The position numbers and the translations under genes were made by a program. Shown here piece after piece: positions 26,162 through 34,560 of a DNA stretch of 63,587 bases. Position 1 is the first letter of the stretch. Each line of letters begins with the position of its first letter. The notes under the pieces are model-generated. The model had not been told where the DNA came from and did no database searches. It saw only the letters and a list, made by a program, of their open reading frames with translations. This DNA is from Prosthecobacter sp. (GTDB lineage: Bacteria > Verrucomicrobiota > Verrucomicrobiia > Verrucomicrobiales > Verrucomicrobiaceae). Location: the NCBI RefSeq assembly GCF_029946185.1, contig NZ_JAQSEA010000060.1, positions 1-63,587 of the forward strand, written 5' to 3'.

Positions 26162-27232
26162 TCACTCCTCAGTCACTTCCCGACGGCACAGCCTGTCTCC
26201 CCAGAAGGTGGCGACGAGCAGGCTGCTGAGCGCGAGAAGTCCCAGTCCGTTGAGCACGTGGAAGTTGGTGACCCAGAAGCTTTTGCCGGTCAGGATCACG
26301 AAGATGCCCAGCGCCACCTGCACGGTGGGCATGAACAGCAGCAGCGTAGCAACAGGGCGCATCCGCGGCAGCGTGATGAGCCAGCGCCGCGCACGAACAG
26401 CAACAAAAATGATCAGCAATGCGACGGTGAAGCCCCAGTATTTGTGCGCGAAGAGCAGAAACACATCCGGCGGGTGCACCGGCGGCAACCACTGGCCTTT
26501 GGTGGTGAGGATGTCACTGGCGGCGAGATAGGTGCGCTGTGTGTGGCGCAGGCTGGCCCCCAGAATGAGCTGGCCGAAGATGCATAGAAACAACGCCAGC
26601 GACCAAAAGCGTGCGCGAGCGGCTTGTTTAAGGTTGAGCACAAGACGGCCTTCCGTCCAAGTGCGGGAGGAGGCGAAAGCGATGAAGACCAGCAGGCAGT
26701 AGAACAACTGACCGAGCGTCCCATGCGTGATGCCCAGCGGGTCAGACATTTTCAAGACCCGCAAACCACCGAGGGAGGCCTGCACCACGACCAACATCAA
26801 AGCGAGCGTGGTCAGGCCGCGCAGCAAGGGCCAGCGCTGACTGTACCATTTCAAGACCAGCCAGCATAAACCGAGAATCCCGATAAATGCAGCGGTGCCC
26901 ACTGCCCCCATGAAGATCAGCACCAGAAAGCCGAAGGAACAGAGAATGATACCGACACCCTCCATGGAGCCGGGTTTAAACTTGGCAAACTGCCAGAAGT
27001 ACATGCCCAGCACCAGAAAACCAATGGTGGTGGCGATCCAGCGGTGCCCGTGCTCAAGCAGCAGCGCAGGCACCTTGTACCAGCCCTCGGGGTTGAGCTT
27101 GCCGTAACACAGCGGCCAGTCGGGCACGGAGAGGCCGACGTCTTCCGTGGTCACCGCTGCGCCCCACCAGATTAGCACTACGCCAACGGCGAGCGTGAAC
27201 AGGGCATAGCGATGAAAGGCGCGGGAGTGCAT
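26162..27232 (-). CDS. ctaA: Haem A synthase
   Basis: A 356-residue membrane protein of the COX15/CtaA family, which oxidises the C8 methyl of haem O to give haem A for aa3 oxidases. It has about eight transmembrane helices in two halves. The haem-ligand motifs are visible: LLEHGHRWIA near residue 60, GITHGTLGQLFY near 170, FAHKYWGF near 263 and NFHVLNG near 325. The start was set at MHSRAFHRYALF; an upstream ATG adds 14 residues and is less likely. It follows the coxB gene on the same strand after a strong hairpin, so it serves the neighbouring oxidase but may be separately or attenuated expressed. Confidence 0.93.
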   Translation of the reverse strand: MHSRAFHRYALFTLAVGVVLIWWGAAVTTEDVGLSVPDWPLCYGKLNPEGWYKVPALLLEHGHRWIATTIGFLVLGMYFWQFAKFKPGSMEGVGIILCSFGFLVLIFMGAVGTAAFIGILGLCWLVLKWYSQRWPLLRGLTTLALMLVVVQASLGGLRVLKMSDPLGITHGTLGQLFYCLLVFIAFASSRTWTEGRLVLNLKQAARARFWSLALFLCIFGQLILGASLRHTQRTYLAASDILTTKGQWLPPVHPPDVFLLFAHKYWGFTVALLIIFVAVRARRWLITLPRMRPVATLLLFMPTVQVALGIFVILTGKSFWVTNFHVLNGLGLLALSSLLVATFWGDRLCRREVTEE

Positions 27233-27265
27233 TATGTCACAGATCAGGAACGTATGGTAAAAGCA

Positions 27266-27301
27266 GAAGGGCAAAATAATGAGGTCATTATTTTGCCCTT
27301 C
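27266..27301 (-). terminator. Perfect 17-bp hairpin between coxB and ctaA
   Basis: GAAGGGCAAAATAATGA (27266-27282), a GG spacer, then its exact reverse complement (27285-27301), followed on the transcribed strand by TGCTTTTACC. It lies 26 bp after the coxB stop and 34 bp before the ctaA start. A second small hairpin, CCATCC-GAGA-GGATGG (27309-27324), precedes it. This should terminate or strongly attenuate the respiratory operon before ctaA. Confidence 0.75.
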
Positions 27302-27327
27302 GGTTCTGCCATCCGAGAGGATGGAAA

Positions 27328-28143
27328 TTAGTGAGCAGCAACAGGCTTCGGCGCGGCGGCTTCGGCGGCCTCGATCTTCTTTTTCGCGGCGTCGGACTGC
27401 TCCTTGGCCCAGGCGTCATATTCGGCGGCGGGCACCACTTCGAGAATGGCTTTCATCTGGGCGTGGCCCGGGCCGCAAAGCTGACCGCAGATGATGTCCC
27501 AACTGCCTTCCTTGATCGGCTTGAACCACATGTGGCTCTTCACACCAGGGGTGGCATCCTGAGCAGCACGCATCGGCACGAGCGCGAGATTGTGAATCAC
27601 GTCCTTGCTGGCGACGTCAACGATGACTGGACGGCCCACAGGGAGTTTCATGGTGCCGGGATTGACGAAGTCGTCCTTGCCGTTCGGGTCGTGCAGGTCT
27701 TTACCCATGGTGTTGGTGGCGCCATCAACATTGCGCAGGTCCCACGTGCTGAGCATCATGTCGGTCCCGGGATATTGGAAGTTCCAGAGGAACTTCTCGC
27801 CCAAGGCGCGCATGCGAATGGTGTCGGGGGAGGTGGGGTAGTCATCCGCCTGGCGGGACCAGAGCGGGAAGGCGAAGCCGAGAAGGAGAATGGCTTCCAC
27901 GATGACCACGCCGATTTCGATGTGGGTGGTCGCATGGCCACGGAAGCCATAGTAGTCGGCCCGGGCGGTCTTCTTCTGACGGAAACGATAGAAGGCGATG
28001 GCCAGATAAATGGACCAGCCCGCGCCCAGCACGACCATGAACCAGTGGACAAAGCCCAGCATGTGGTCAACAAGGGCACCGTGTTCAGAGGCGTTTACGG
28101 TCTGGCCCATCCAGACATTGATAGAATCGAGTTTAAGGGTCAT
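27328..28143 (-). CDS. coxB: Cytochrome c oxidase subunit II
   Basis: A 271-residue aa3-oxidase subunit that accepts electrons from a periplasmic donor through the dinuclear CuA centre. Two transmembrane helices (about 28-52 and 72-95) precede a cupredoxin domain. The CuA ligands are present: H184, C219, C223, H227 and M230 (CGQLCGPGHAQM), with Gln221 where many homologues have Glu. There is no C-terminal haem c motif, so this is not a caa3-type fusion; the donor must be a separate protein. The Lys/Ala-rich C-terminus is low complexity. It is the last gene of the 17-gene operon, unlike most cox clusters, where coxB precedes coxA. Confidence 0.95.
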   Translation of the reverse strand: MTLKLDSINVWMGQTVNASEHGALVDHMLGFVHWFMVVLGAGWSIYLAIAFYRFRQKKTARADYYGFRGHATTHIEIGVVIVEAILLLGFAFPLWSRQADDYPTSPDTIRMRALGEKFLWNFQYPGTDMMLSTWDLRNVDGATNTMGKDLHDPNGKDDFVNPGTMKLPVGRPVIVDVASKDVIHNLALVPMRAAQDATPGVKSHMWFKPIKEGSWDIICGQLCGPGHAQMKAILEVVPAAEYDAWAKEQSDAAKKKIEAAEAAAPKPVAAH

Positions 28144-28160
28144 ATGCTAGAAAAGAGAGG

Positions 28161-28364
28161 TCAAGCTGAGACGGTGGTGAGGTCTTGATGCGCACGCTGA
28201 CGACGCACAAAAGAATAAACGAAGCCGGCGGCGCAGAGGAACATGAAGGCAAGCATGCCCAGCATGAATAGAATGGCGAATCCTTGGGCCTGTCCGACAA
28301 GGCTGCCTTTGTCGGCCATGCAGGTGGCGCAGGCGAGAACGGAAGATGGAAGTGCAGGAATCAT
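28161..28364 (-). CDS. Small membrane protein with CxxC motif
   Basis: A 67-residue protein: a short N-terminal hydrophobic segment ending ACATCMADKG (C-A-T-C), then one transmembrane helix (about 28-52) and a basic tail SFVRRQRAHQD. The start at 28364 follows the upstream small gene by 4 bp; a longer frame would overlap that gene. The CxxC pair at what looks like the mature N-terminus, next to coxB, would suit metal (copper) handling or a structural oxidase subunit. No family is firmly recognised; function is inferred from position only. Confidence 0.66.
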   Translation of the reverse strand: MIPALPSSVLACATCMADKGSLVGQAQGFAILFMLGMLAFMFLCAAGFVYSFVRRQRAHQDLTTVSA

Positions 28365-28368
28365 GAAC

Positions 28369-28572
28369 TCAGATGATGGTGCGCATTTTTTTGCCGATGT
28401 ACCACACGGCATAGACCAAGAGGGTAAGACAGAGCAGCCCAGCGTAGTTTTTGAGGGGCGCGGCTCCCGCCTTGGCGGCTTCCTCAGGCATGAAATGCAT
28501 CCACAGCCAGAACCCGGCGTCGCACAAGATGGCGAAGACGAGAAAGACAAGGTGGAAGTGCTTGAGAGACAT
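28369..28572 (-). CDS. Small two-helix membrane protein in the oxidase operon
   Basis: A 67-residue protein beginning MSLKHFHLVFLVF, with two predicted transmembrane helices (about 5-28 and 41-60) and a basic C-terminus (GKKMRTII). It lies 17 bp after coxD and 4 bp before the CxxC protein in the same direction. The tight spacing supports a genuine gene. It is probably an accessory subunit or assembly factor of the oxidase; no known family is recognised. Confidence 0.68.
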   Translation of the reverse strand: MSLKHFHLVFLVFAILCDAGFWLWMHFMPEEAAKAGAAPLKNYAGLLCLTLLVYAVWYIGKKMRTII

Positions 28573-28589
28573 AAGGGAAGTAAGGAGGA

Positions 28590-28922
28590 CTACTGCTGTT
28601 CGACAGGGGCGTAGAAGCCGGGGAAAACGAGCGGGTCTTCGTGGGCCAGGATGAAAAGTGTGAAGAGAACAATCGCAAAGACCACGGTGAAGGCGAGGAT
28701 CTTGTAAATCAGACTGCTCTCATGGTTAAGATGCATGAAGATCAGAGCCACCATCGAGGCTTTGATCGTCGCCAGAATCATGCCGACGAGGATGTTCAGG
28801 CTGTGGGTGGGAAGCTCTACATAGGAAAGTCCCACGGTGGCACCGCTCAGAATCATCAGGGCACCCCCGATGATGAAGTACCACTTGATCGATTTTTGGA
28901 TTGCTTCGACGTTGTCAGCCAT
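28590..28922 (-). CDS. Cytochrome c oxidase subunit IV (prokaryotic type)
   Basis: A 110-residue protein with three transmembrane helices (about 15-35, 42-64 and 73-95), matching the bacterial COX4/CyoD-like family: the middle helix contains ILVGMILATIKASMVALIFMHL, ending in the family's conserved FMHL. It stabilises the catalytic core rather than carrying cofactors. Position between coxC and the two small proteins is as expected. Start and length are typical. Confidence 0.88.
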   Translation of the reverse strand: MADNVEAIQKSIKWYFIIGGALMILSGATVGLSYVELPTHSLNILVGMILATIKASMVALIFMHLNHESSLIYKILAFTVVFAIVLFTLFILAHEDPLVFPGFYAPVEQQ

Positions 28923-28943
28923 GACGGTTAAAGGATTGCGGGA

Positions 28944-30293
28944 TTAGAGGAGGTAAAGGAGAGGGAAGAGGAAGATCCAGACGAGATCGACGAAGTGCCA
29001 GAACAGGCCGCCGACTTCGACGCGATTGGCGAGATGCTCAGGGTCCTGACGCAGGCGCTTGCCGTCAAACACCAAGAAGTAGAGCAGCACCCCGGCACCG
29101 GCGACCACATGCAAACCGTGAAGACCGGTGAGTGTGAAGTAGATGGCGTAGTAGGTGTTCAGCTTTGGCGTGAAGTTGGAGAAGAAAGTGAAATCCTTCT
29201 TTTCCAGCACCACGGTGGGGTGATGGGCGTGTCCTTCGCCATGACCTGCGGCCGGGGCGTGAGCTTCAGCACCATGAGCATCGCCATGGGCGGCACCTTC
29301 AGCAGGAGGCTCGGCGGAGTTCAGTTTAAAGTAGAGCGCGTCTTTCTGCAGCGTGGCAGAGCGGGACTTATCACGGGTCGGGTAATCCTTTTCAAACTCA
29401 CTGATGTGATGATCACGATTCTCGACGAAGGCCTTCTGCCAGGCGTCGCCAAGGTAGCGGTGATCAAAGGCGAGGGACTTTTCCGACTGCGCCACGCCAC
29501 GTGCATCGACGCCATCGACTTCGAGGGTCATTTTGTCATCGGTCAGCTTGCCGGTGGCGGTGGTGCCGTCACGGAAGGTGATGGTCGTTTCGGTGTAGCC
29601 AAAAATCTCGGAAGGCTTGGCTGCAAGTTTAATCGGTGCGGTGGCAACGAGCTTGATGGAAGCGGTGCCCTTGTTTTCTGCTTTGGCCTTTTTAAGCGCC
29701 TCTGCGATGAGGGCCTCAATTGATGCCTCGTCCAAGGTGATTTCCTGGCCGCTTTCGGTTTTGAACTTAGGAGCGGTGCCTTCGATGAACGGCAGAACGT
29801 AACCGACGGGATCCGCGGTCACAGCAGTGTGTTTGACAGGAACCGAAAGCGCGAGCTCGGTGACACCGTCGAACTTCACTTGGTAGCCATGGGGAAGATG
29901 GCCGGTGAGCAGGGTGCCGTCTGTAAGCTTCACGGCGTAGTGGGCGAACTTGGCCTTGTACTCGAGCGTCTTGTTGAACATGAAGACACCGGCGCAAAGC
30001 ACGGTGAGGGCCATGTTGATGCGATACCAGCCGAACTTGCGCAGCTTGAGCATGGCCAGGGCCATGAGCACGGTCACCGAGGAGGCAATGAGGACGACGG
30101 TGTTGATGAAGCCGAGCCTCACATCCAGATCATGCACCGGCCACGGATAGTCGGCGCCGACGCGAAGGAAGATGTAGGCAGAAAACAAGCCGCCGAAGAG
30201 CATGACTTCCGAGGCGAGGAAGAGCCAGATGCCGATCTTCGCATTGTAAAGACCGGTGTCTGGACGGGCGTGAACTGTGTAGGGGATGTCCAT
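28944..30293 (-). CDS. coxC: Cytochrome c oxidase subunit III with a large internal insertion
   Basis: A 449-residue protein, more than twice the usual length for this compact subunit III type. Residues 1-115 hold the first three helices (KIGIWLFLASEVMLFGGLFSAY, then two more and NKTLEYKAKF). The last 90 residues resume with YYAIYFTLTGLHGLHVVAG and end in HFVDLVWIFLFPLLYLL. Between them, about residues 118-350, is a soluble insertion containing two similar segments (KLTDGTLLTGHL, TFRDGTTATGKL), a Lys/Ala-rich helix and a His-rich loop (HGDAHGAEAHAPAAGHGEGHAHH). The frame is continuous and codon use is uniform, so it is not a fusion by sequencing error. The insertion's role is unknown. Confidence 0.93.
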   Translation of the reverse strand: MDIPYTVHARPDTGLYNAKIGIWLFLASEVMLFGGLFSAYIFLRVGADYPWPVHDLDVRLGFINTVVLIASSVTVLMALAMLKLRKFGWYRINMALTVLCAGVFMFNKTLEYKAKFAHYAVKLTDGTLLTGHLPHGYQVKFDGVTELALSVPVKHTAVTADPVGYVLPFIEGTAPKFKTESGQEITLDEASIEALIAEALKKAKAENKGTASIKLVATAPIKLAAKPSEIFGYTETTITFRDGTTATGKLTDDKMTLEVDGVDARGVAQSEKSLAFDHRYLGDAWQKAFVENRDHHISEFEKDYPTRDKSRSATLQKDALYFKLNSAEPPAEGAAHGDAHGAEAHAPAAGHGEGHAHHPTVVLEKKDFTFFSNFTPKLNTYYAIYFTLTGLHGLHVVAGAGVLLYFLVFDGKRLRQDPEHLANRVEVGGLFWHFVDLVWIFLFPLLYLL

Positions 30294-30329
30294 TGAAGTA
30301 GTCGCGGTGCGCGGTTCGAAGTTCGCGGA

Positions 30330-32291
30330 TTAGTGATGCGCCTGCGCTTTTTCTGCGAGGGCTTTGAGGTCGGGTTTGCCGGGTTCGGACTCCCACTGCG
30401 GATAGAAGTCAGTATTGTGGCCGGGAAGGCTGTACTCGTAGGGGCCACGATGGGCGACCGGGTCAAACAGGAAATTGCCATGCGGCGGCGGGGTAGGCGT
30501 GGCCCAGTCCAGCGTGGTGGCGTCCCAAGGATTGTCGTTGGTGACTTTTTTGCCGCCTTTAATGCTGAACCAGAAATTGATGATGAAGGGGACCTGGCCG
30601 AGCGCGAGGATGAAGGCACCGACAGACATGACGATGTTGAGGGACAGCATGTTGTCTGGGATGTTCAAGCCGAAGAAGGCACCGATTTTATGGGTCAGCG
30701 TCGTGGTCCAATGGGACATGCTGCTGGTGTTTTCGAAGTACTTGCCGCCGTCATACCAGCGGCGGTGGAAGCCGGCCATGCCCTGGATCAACATGGGACC
30801 AAAAACGAGGTTCATGCCGATGAGCGAAGGCCAGAAGTGCAGCTTGCCGAGCTTGTCGTTCATGAAACGACCCGTGATTTTCGGGAACCAGTGATAGATG
30901 CCGGCGAAGAGCGCAAAGATCGTTCCGGGAGCGACGACGTAGTGGAAATGGCCGATCACGTAATACGTGTCGTGCATGGCAAGATCGATGAACGAGAACG
31001 CCAGCGGCAGACCGGTGAGACCCCCGATGCCGAACATGGGCAGGAAAGCTGAAGCGAAGAGCATCTGCGTATTGAAGCGGATGGAACCACCCCAGAGCGA
31101 CACCATCAAGCAGGTCAGCAGCACCACCGATGGCACCGAAATGAGTACCGTGGTGATCTGGAAGTAGGTGGACATCATAGTGCCCATGCCGGTCAGGTAC
31201 ATGTGATGCGCCCAGACGAGGAAGCTCAGGAAGCCGAGTGTGAGCACGGAATACACCATCGACTTGTAGCCCCACAGCGGACGGCGGGCATTGCAGGGAA
31301 TGACTTCGGTGAGAATGGCAAACGCTGGCAGGATGAGCACGTACACCTCAGGATGGGCGAGGAACCAGAACAGATGCTGATAGAGCAGGGGGCTGCCACC
31401 ACCGGAGATGTCGAGGTGCTTGCCGCCTTCCATCAGGCCCGTGGGCAGGTAGAACGAGGAACCGAACAAGCGGTCTGAGAGCTGCAGGATGGAGGCCACT
31501 TCGAGCGGCGGGAAGGCCAGCAGAAGCAGGAAGCCGATGACGAACATCGCCCAGCAGAAGAAGGGCATCTTCATCCAGGACATGCCTTTGGTGCGGAGGT
31601 TGATGAGAGTGGCGATGAAGTTGACGGAACCGAGGAGGGAAGCGGAGATGTTGAACACCATCGCCGAGAGCCACCAAGTGTGGCCGTGGCCCCAGACGCT
31701 CGTCACACCCATGTTCGCAGTGGAGGCAAGCGGCGAGTACATCGTCCAGCCGGTCTGCACCGGACCGGTGCCGACGAAGAAGCTGGTCATCATCAGAATG
31801 CAGCTGATGAAGAAGAGCCAGTAGCTCGCCATGTTCAGGCGGGGGAAGGCCATGTCGATGGTGCCAATCTGCAGCGGCATGACGAAGTTGCCGAAGGCGG
31901 CGAAACCGAGCGGCACAATGCCGAAGAACACCATGATCGTACCGTGCATGGCACCGAGCATGTTGTACAGTTCGCCGTTCAGCGAGCCGTCAGCGTTCAA
32001 CCAGCGGCCAAACATGCTGTCAAAAAGACCGTTGATAACAGGAATCTGACGGATCAGGTCGAGCGCGGGCACTGGCACCCCCGGATAGGCGATGCTCCAG
32101 CGCATGAGCAGCATGAGGAAGAAACCAAAGAGCAGAAAGAGCAAGCCGGTGATGCCATACTGGATCCCGATGGTTTTGTGATCACTGGAGAAGAAGTACT
32201 TCCAGATGAAGCTCTGTTCATGATGCCCGTGTGCATGATCGTCATGCGAATGATCGTGGGCGTGATCGTGAGTGGTGGCGGCGGCGCTCAT
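30330..32291 (-). CDS. coxA: Cytochrome c oxidase subunit I (A-type haem-copper oxidase)
   Basis: A 653-residue catalytic subunit that reduces oxygen to water and pumps protons. All ligands are present: H116 for low-spin haem a (AMHGTIM), CuB ligands H313, H362 and H363, Tyr317 for the His-Tyr cross-link and Glu315 of the D-channel (HPEVY), H448 for haem a3 and H450 for haem a (GHFHYV). This marks an A-family (A1) enzyme. An N-terminal His/Asp-rich extension (DHAHDHSHDDHAHGHH, 9-24) could bind metal. The C-terminus extends beyond the core by about 70 residues. It lies 21 bp after the cupredoxin-like gene. Confidence 0.97.
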   Translation of the reverse strand: MSAAATTHDHAHDHSHDDHAHGHHEQSFIWKYFFSSDHKTIGIQYGITGLLFLLFGFFLMLLMRWSIAYPGVPVPALDLIRQIPVINGLFDSMFGRWLNADGSLNGELYNMLGAMHGTIMVFFGIVPLGFAAFGNFVMPLQIGTIDMAFPRLNMASYWLFFISCILMMTSFFVGTGPVQTGWTMYSPLASTANMGVTSVWGHGHTWWLSAMVFNISASLLGSVNFIATLINLRTKGMSWMKMPFFCWAMFVIGFLLLLAFPPLEVASILQLSDRLFGSSFYLPTGLMEGGKHLDISGGGSPLLYQHLFWFLAHPEVYVLILPAFAILTEVIPCNARRPLWGYKSMVYSVLTLGFLSFLVWAHHMYLTGMGTMMSTYFQITTVLISVPSVVLLTCLMVSLWGGSIRFNTQMLFASAFLPMFGIGGLTGLPLAFSFIDLAMHDTYYVIGHFHYVVAPGTIFALFAGIYHWFPKITGRFMNDKLGKLHFWPSLIGMNLVFGPMLIQGMAGFHRRWYDGGKYFENTSSMSHWTTTLTHKIGAFFGLNIPDNMLSLNIVMSVGAFILALGQVPFIINFWFSIKGGKKVTNDNPWDATTLDWATPTPPPHGNFLFDPVAHRGPYEYSLPGHNTDFYPQWESEPGKPDLKALAEKAQAHH

Positions 32292-32312
32292 AGGCTAGGG
32301 GTCAAAAAAGGG

Positions 32313-33116
32313 TCAGAGGGGGTGGGCGTTCGCGAAGTCGAACTCGAAATCAGCGGTGGCCTTGCCATCACGTACTGTGACGGTGTGGGTGATGCTTTGC
32401 GAAAATTGCGGATGCCAGGCTTCGACGACGTAGTCGCCGTCAGCCAGCGCACGGGAGATGGAGAAACGGCCATCGGAGGTGGAAACTGCGGCGTGGGCAC
32501 CTTCATGCACCACCACCCATGCGTTCATCCAACGATGTACGTCGCATTCAAGACGATAGATGCCTGGTGTGTTGAAGGTCTTCAGGTTTTCGTCGCCTCG
32601 GGAGGGCTGGCCGAAGTTGTCAATGTTGGTGCTTTTGCCCTGAGCTTCGTAACGCGAGACGCGGATGTTGTGGAAGGTCAGGTCGCTGTTGTGAAAGCGG
32701 ATATTCTGCCCGGCTTGGATCGCCACGGTGTGCGGGACGAATTCGCAGTTTGTCTGATCCACCAAAGGCGCACTGGAGAGATTGCTGGCGCGCTGGCTGC
32801 CACGCACGGTGATCACGGCGTCAGCAAGGGAGCCGTCAGCAGCCACTTTCCAAGTGGAGTCAATGATGTCGCCATGACCGGTGCAAAATGGATTGCCTCC
32901 GACATTGACGACTTTGCGCAGTGCGGTGGCATCGGCACCTTTGAGCGTCACTTTGCCAGTGATGCTGGGAGTTTCAGCGATCTCCACAGCGGGCGGGAGT
33001 TTCACTTCGGCGACGGCTTCAGGCAACTTGCCGCAGCTTACGTTCGCGATCAGCATGACGACTCCGAAGGCAGCCCAAGGTGCCTGGCGGGAGACGGTTT
33101 GCTTCACACGGGTCAT
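32313..33116 (-). CDS. Cupredoxin-like exported protein
   Basis: A 267-residue exported protein with a hydrophobic N-terminal segment ending in a Cys (VMLIANVSC, residue 28), possibly a lipoprotein although the lipobox is weak. A cupredoxin-type domain (about 120-205) shows a type 1 copper ligand set: H149 (LTFHNIRV), then C191, H194 and M197 in LECDVHRWMNAW. A C-terminal carboxypeptidase-regulatory-like beta domain follows (about 207-260). It sits between a cytochrome c gene and coxA, so a blue-copper electron carrier to CuA is plausible; a copper-delivery role is the alternative. Ligands are seen, function is inferred. Confidence 0.78.
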   Translation of the reverse strand: MTRVKQTVSRQAPWAAFGVVMLIANVSCGKLPEAVAEVKLPPAVEIAETPSITGKVTLKGADATALRKVVNVGGNPFCTGHGDIIDSTWKVAADGSLADAVITVRGSQRASNLSSAPLVDQTNCEFVPHTVAIQAGQNIRFHNSDLTFHNIRVSRYEAQGKSTNIDNFGQPSRGDENLKTFNTPGIYRLECDVHRWMNAWVVVHEGAHAAVSTSDGRFSISRALADGDYVVEAWHPQFSQSITHTVTVRDGKATADFEFDFANAHPL

Positions 33117-33127
33117 TGCAGTTAAGA

Positions 33128-33853
33128 TTACTTGGCGGCAGGTGCGGGTGCAGCGGCAGCGGTAGCGCCGGGACCAGCGGGGATGTCGCCGGGAACATTC
33201 TTGTCAGCAAAAGGCTCCAGTTCGGAGATGGTCCACTGGGAGGTGCGTTTCTCTTCATCGCGCACCTTCTGCACCATGTCTTTGGTGATCATGGTGGCCT
33301 CGTTGCCCCAGGAATTGCGGATGAAGGTCAGCACGTTGGCAAGGTCTTGGGAGGACATCGTGCCACCAAAGGGCTGCATGCCGCCGGGGGTGTTGAAGCC
33401 CTGGCCATTGACAGTGACAGGTCCGATAAGGCCGTGCTGAACGATGCGGATCAGACGCTCGGTGCCACCCACAACATATTCAGACTTAGCAAGAGGGGGG
33501 AACTGGCCGGGAAGGCCGCCACCGTTGCCCTGATGGCAACCACCGCAAACGGCATAGCCGCTGGAGCCTTTTTTCATGGCAAGCGCAAAGGGATCCAGCG
33601 CATCTCCTACTCCGGCTCCGCCTGGACGTGGATCACCACCACCCGCGGTGGCGAAGGGATTGCTGACATTGAAGCTCCAGCCGCCGGTCATGGGGCCAAG
33701 CTGGCCGCCGGCGATGATGGCGACGATCATGAGCAAAAACATGGCCCAGAGGGGCGCAGGCTGGCTTTCGGGAGCGAGATCTACTTTCTCGCGCTTCACA
33801 GCATTGTGAAGGCGGTCGAGATCGGTGCTGTCTGGATGGGCGGGGGCGCTCAT
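33128..33853 (-). CDS. Membrane-anchored monohaem cytochrome c
   Basis: A 241-residue protein with a cytoplasmic N-terminus, one transmembrane anchor (about 36-55), a Gly/Pro-rich linker (57-90) and a class I cytochrome c domain. The haem-binding motif is CGGCH at 103-107; a distal Met is available in GGMQPFGGTM. The Pro/Ala-rich C-terminus is low complexity. Placed between the CcoO-like gene and the cupredoxin-like gene, it probably carries electrons from Alternative Complex III to the oxidase. Confidence 0.88.
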   Translation of the reverse strand: MSAPAHPDSTDLDRLHNAVKREKVDLAPESQPAPLWAMFLLMIVAIIAGGQLGPMTGGWSFNVSNPFATAGGGDPRPGGAGVGDALDPFALAMKKGSSGYAVCGGCHQGNGGGLPGQFPPLAKSEYVVGGTERLIRIVQHGLIGPVTVNGQGFNTPGGMQPFGGTMSSQDLANVLTFIRNSWGNEATMITKDMVQKVRDEEKRTSQWTISELEPFADKNVPGDIPAGPGATAAAAPAPAAK

Positions 33854-33879
33854 GGGGGCGTGCGGGTCGCGAGAGGGGG

Positions 33880-34560
33880 CTACTTTTTGGCGGGAGCGGC
33901 AGCAACGGCTGCAGCCTGTCCGGGAACGGGATAATCCTTTTTCAGGGAGAGAAGGTATTCGACGAGTTGCTTGGCTTCTTGAGTCGGAACGACTTCATAA
34001 CCGGCAGGTGCCGCGAATTTTCTTGGCAGCTTCACGGCACCCTCGGAGATGGGTCCCTGGATTTTCTGCAGCTTAAAGAGGCCGGTGTAGGCGGGCATCG
34101 TGCTCCAGTCATGGACGGAACGCGGTGAGTAGAGGTGCTGGTAGAGAGCGGCCTTGGAAGGAGCACGCCAGCCGAAATTGGCGAGGTCTGGGCCGACACG
34201 CTGAATGCCGAGCAGGGCGTATTTCTCGCCGAGGTAGTCACCCAGAACGTTGGGACGCGCCGGAGTGGTGGGGCGGGCTTCCTGATCCTGGCCCCAGCCT
34301 TTGTACCAGCCGTCGAGGCCGAGCTGAACCGGACGAATCATCTGTGTGTGGCACTGATTGCAGCCTTCACGGATGTAAACGAGCTGGCCCTGGCCATTGA
34401 CGGGAGCAGGCGGGAAGAATCCTTCGACGCCGTCCTTGTCCTTGTCATAAGCGACAGGGGTGAGCTGCTCGTACTGCATCGCCGGGAGAACGATGAGACA
34501 CAGCCAAGGCAACCCGAAGGAGGCGGCGAGACCGAGAATGAATGTGCGGAAGTTCGTCAT
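33880..34560 (-). CDS. CcoO/FixO-like membrane cytochrome c
   Basis: A 226-residue protein of the cbb3 oxidase subunit II family. It has an N-terminal anchor (about 8-28) and a monohaem domain with CNQCH at 67-71 followed by the family motif TQMIRP, and distal Met155 in the WSTMPAY segment. The family's RVGPDLANFG block is intact, so haem c binding is expected. Its ATG overlaps the stop of the CcoN-like gene by four bases, so the two are made together. Because that CcoN-like partner lacks an oxygen-reduction site, this protein probably serves as an electron-transfer subunit rather than as part of a cbb3 oxidase. Confidence 0.9.
   Translation of the reverse strand: MTNFRTFILGLAASFGLPWLCLIVLPAMQYEQLTPVAYDKDKDGVEGFFPPAPVNGQGQLVYIREGCNQCHTQMIRPVQLGLDGWYKGWGQDQEARPTTPARPNVLGDYLGEKYALLGIQRVGPDLANFGWRAPSKAALYQHLYSPRSVHDWSTMPAYTGLFKLQKIQGPISEGAVKLPRKFAAPAGYEVVPTQEAKQLVEYLLSLKKDYPVPGQAAAVAAAPAKK

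Noticed and set aside
31680-33125. 481-codon plus-strand open frame
   Set aside because: Antisense to the start of coxA and the cupredoxin-like gene; no domains, and both real genes have diagnostic metal ligands.
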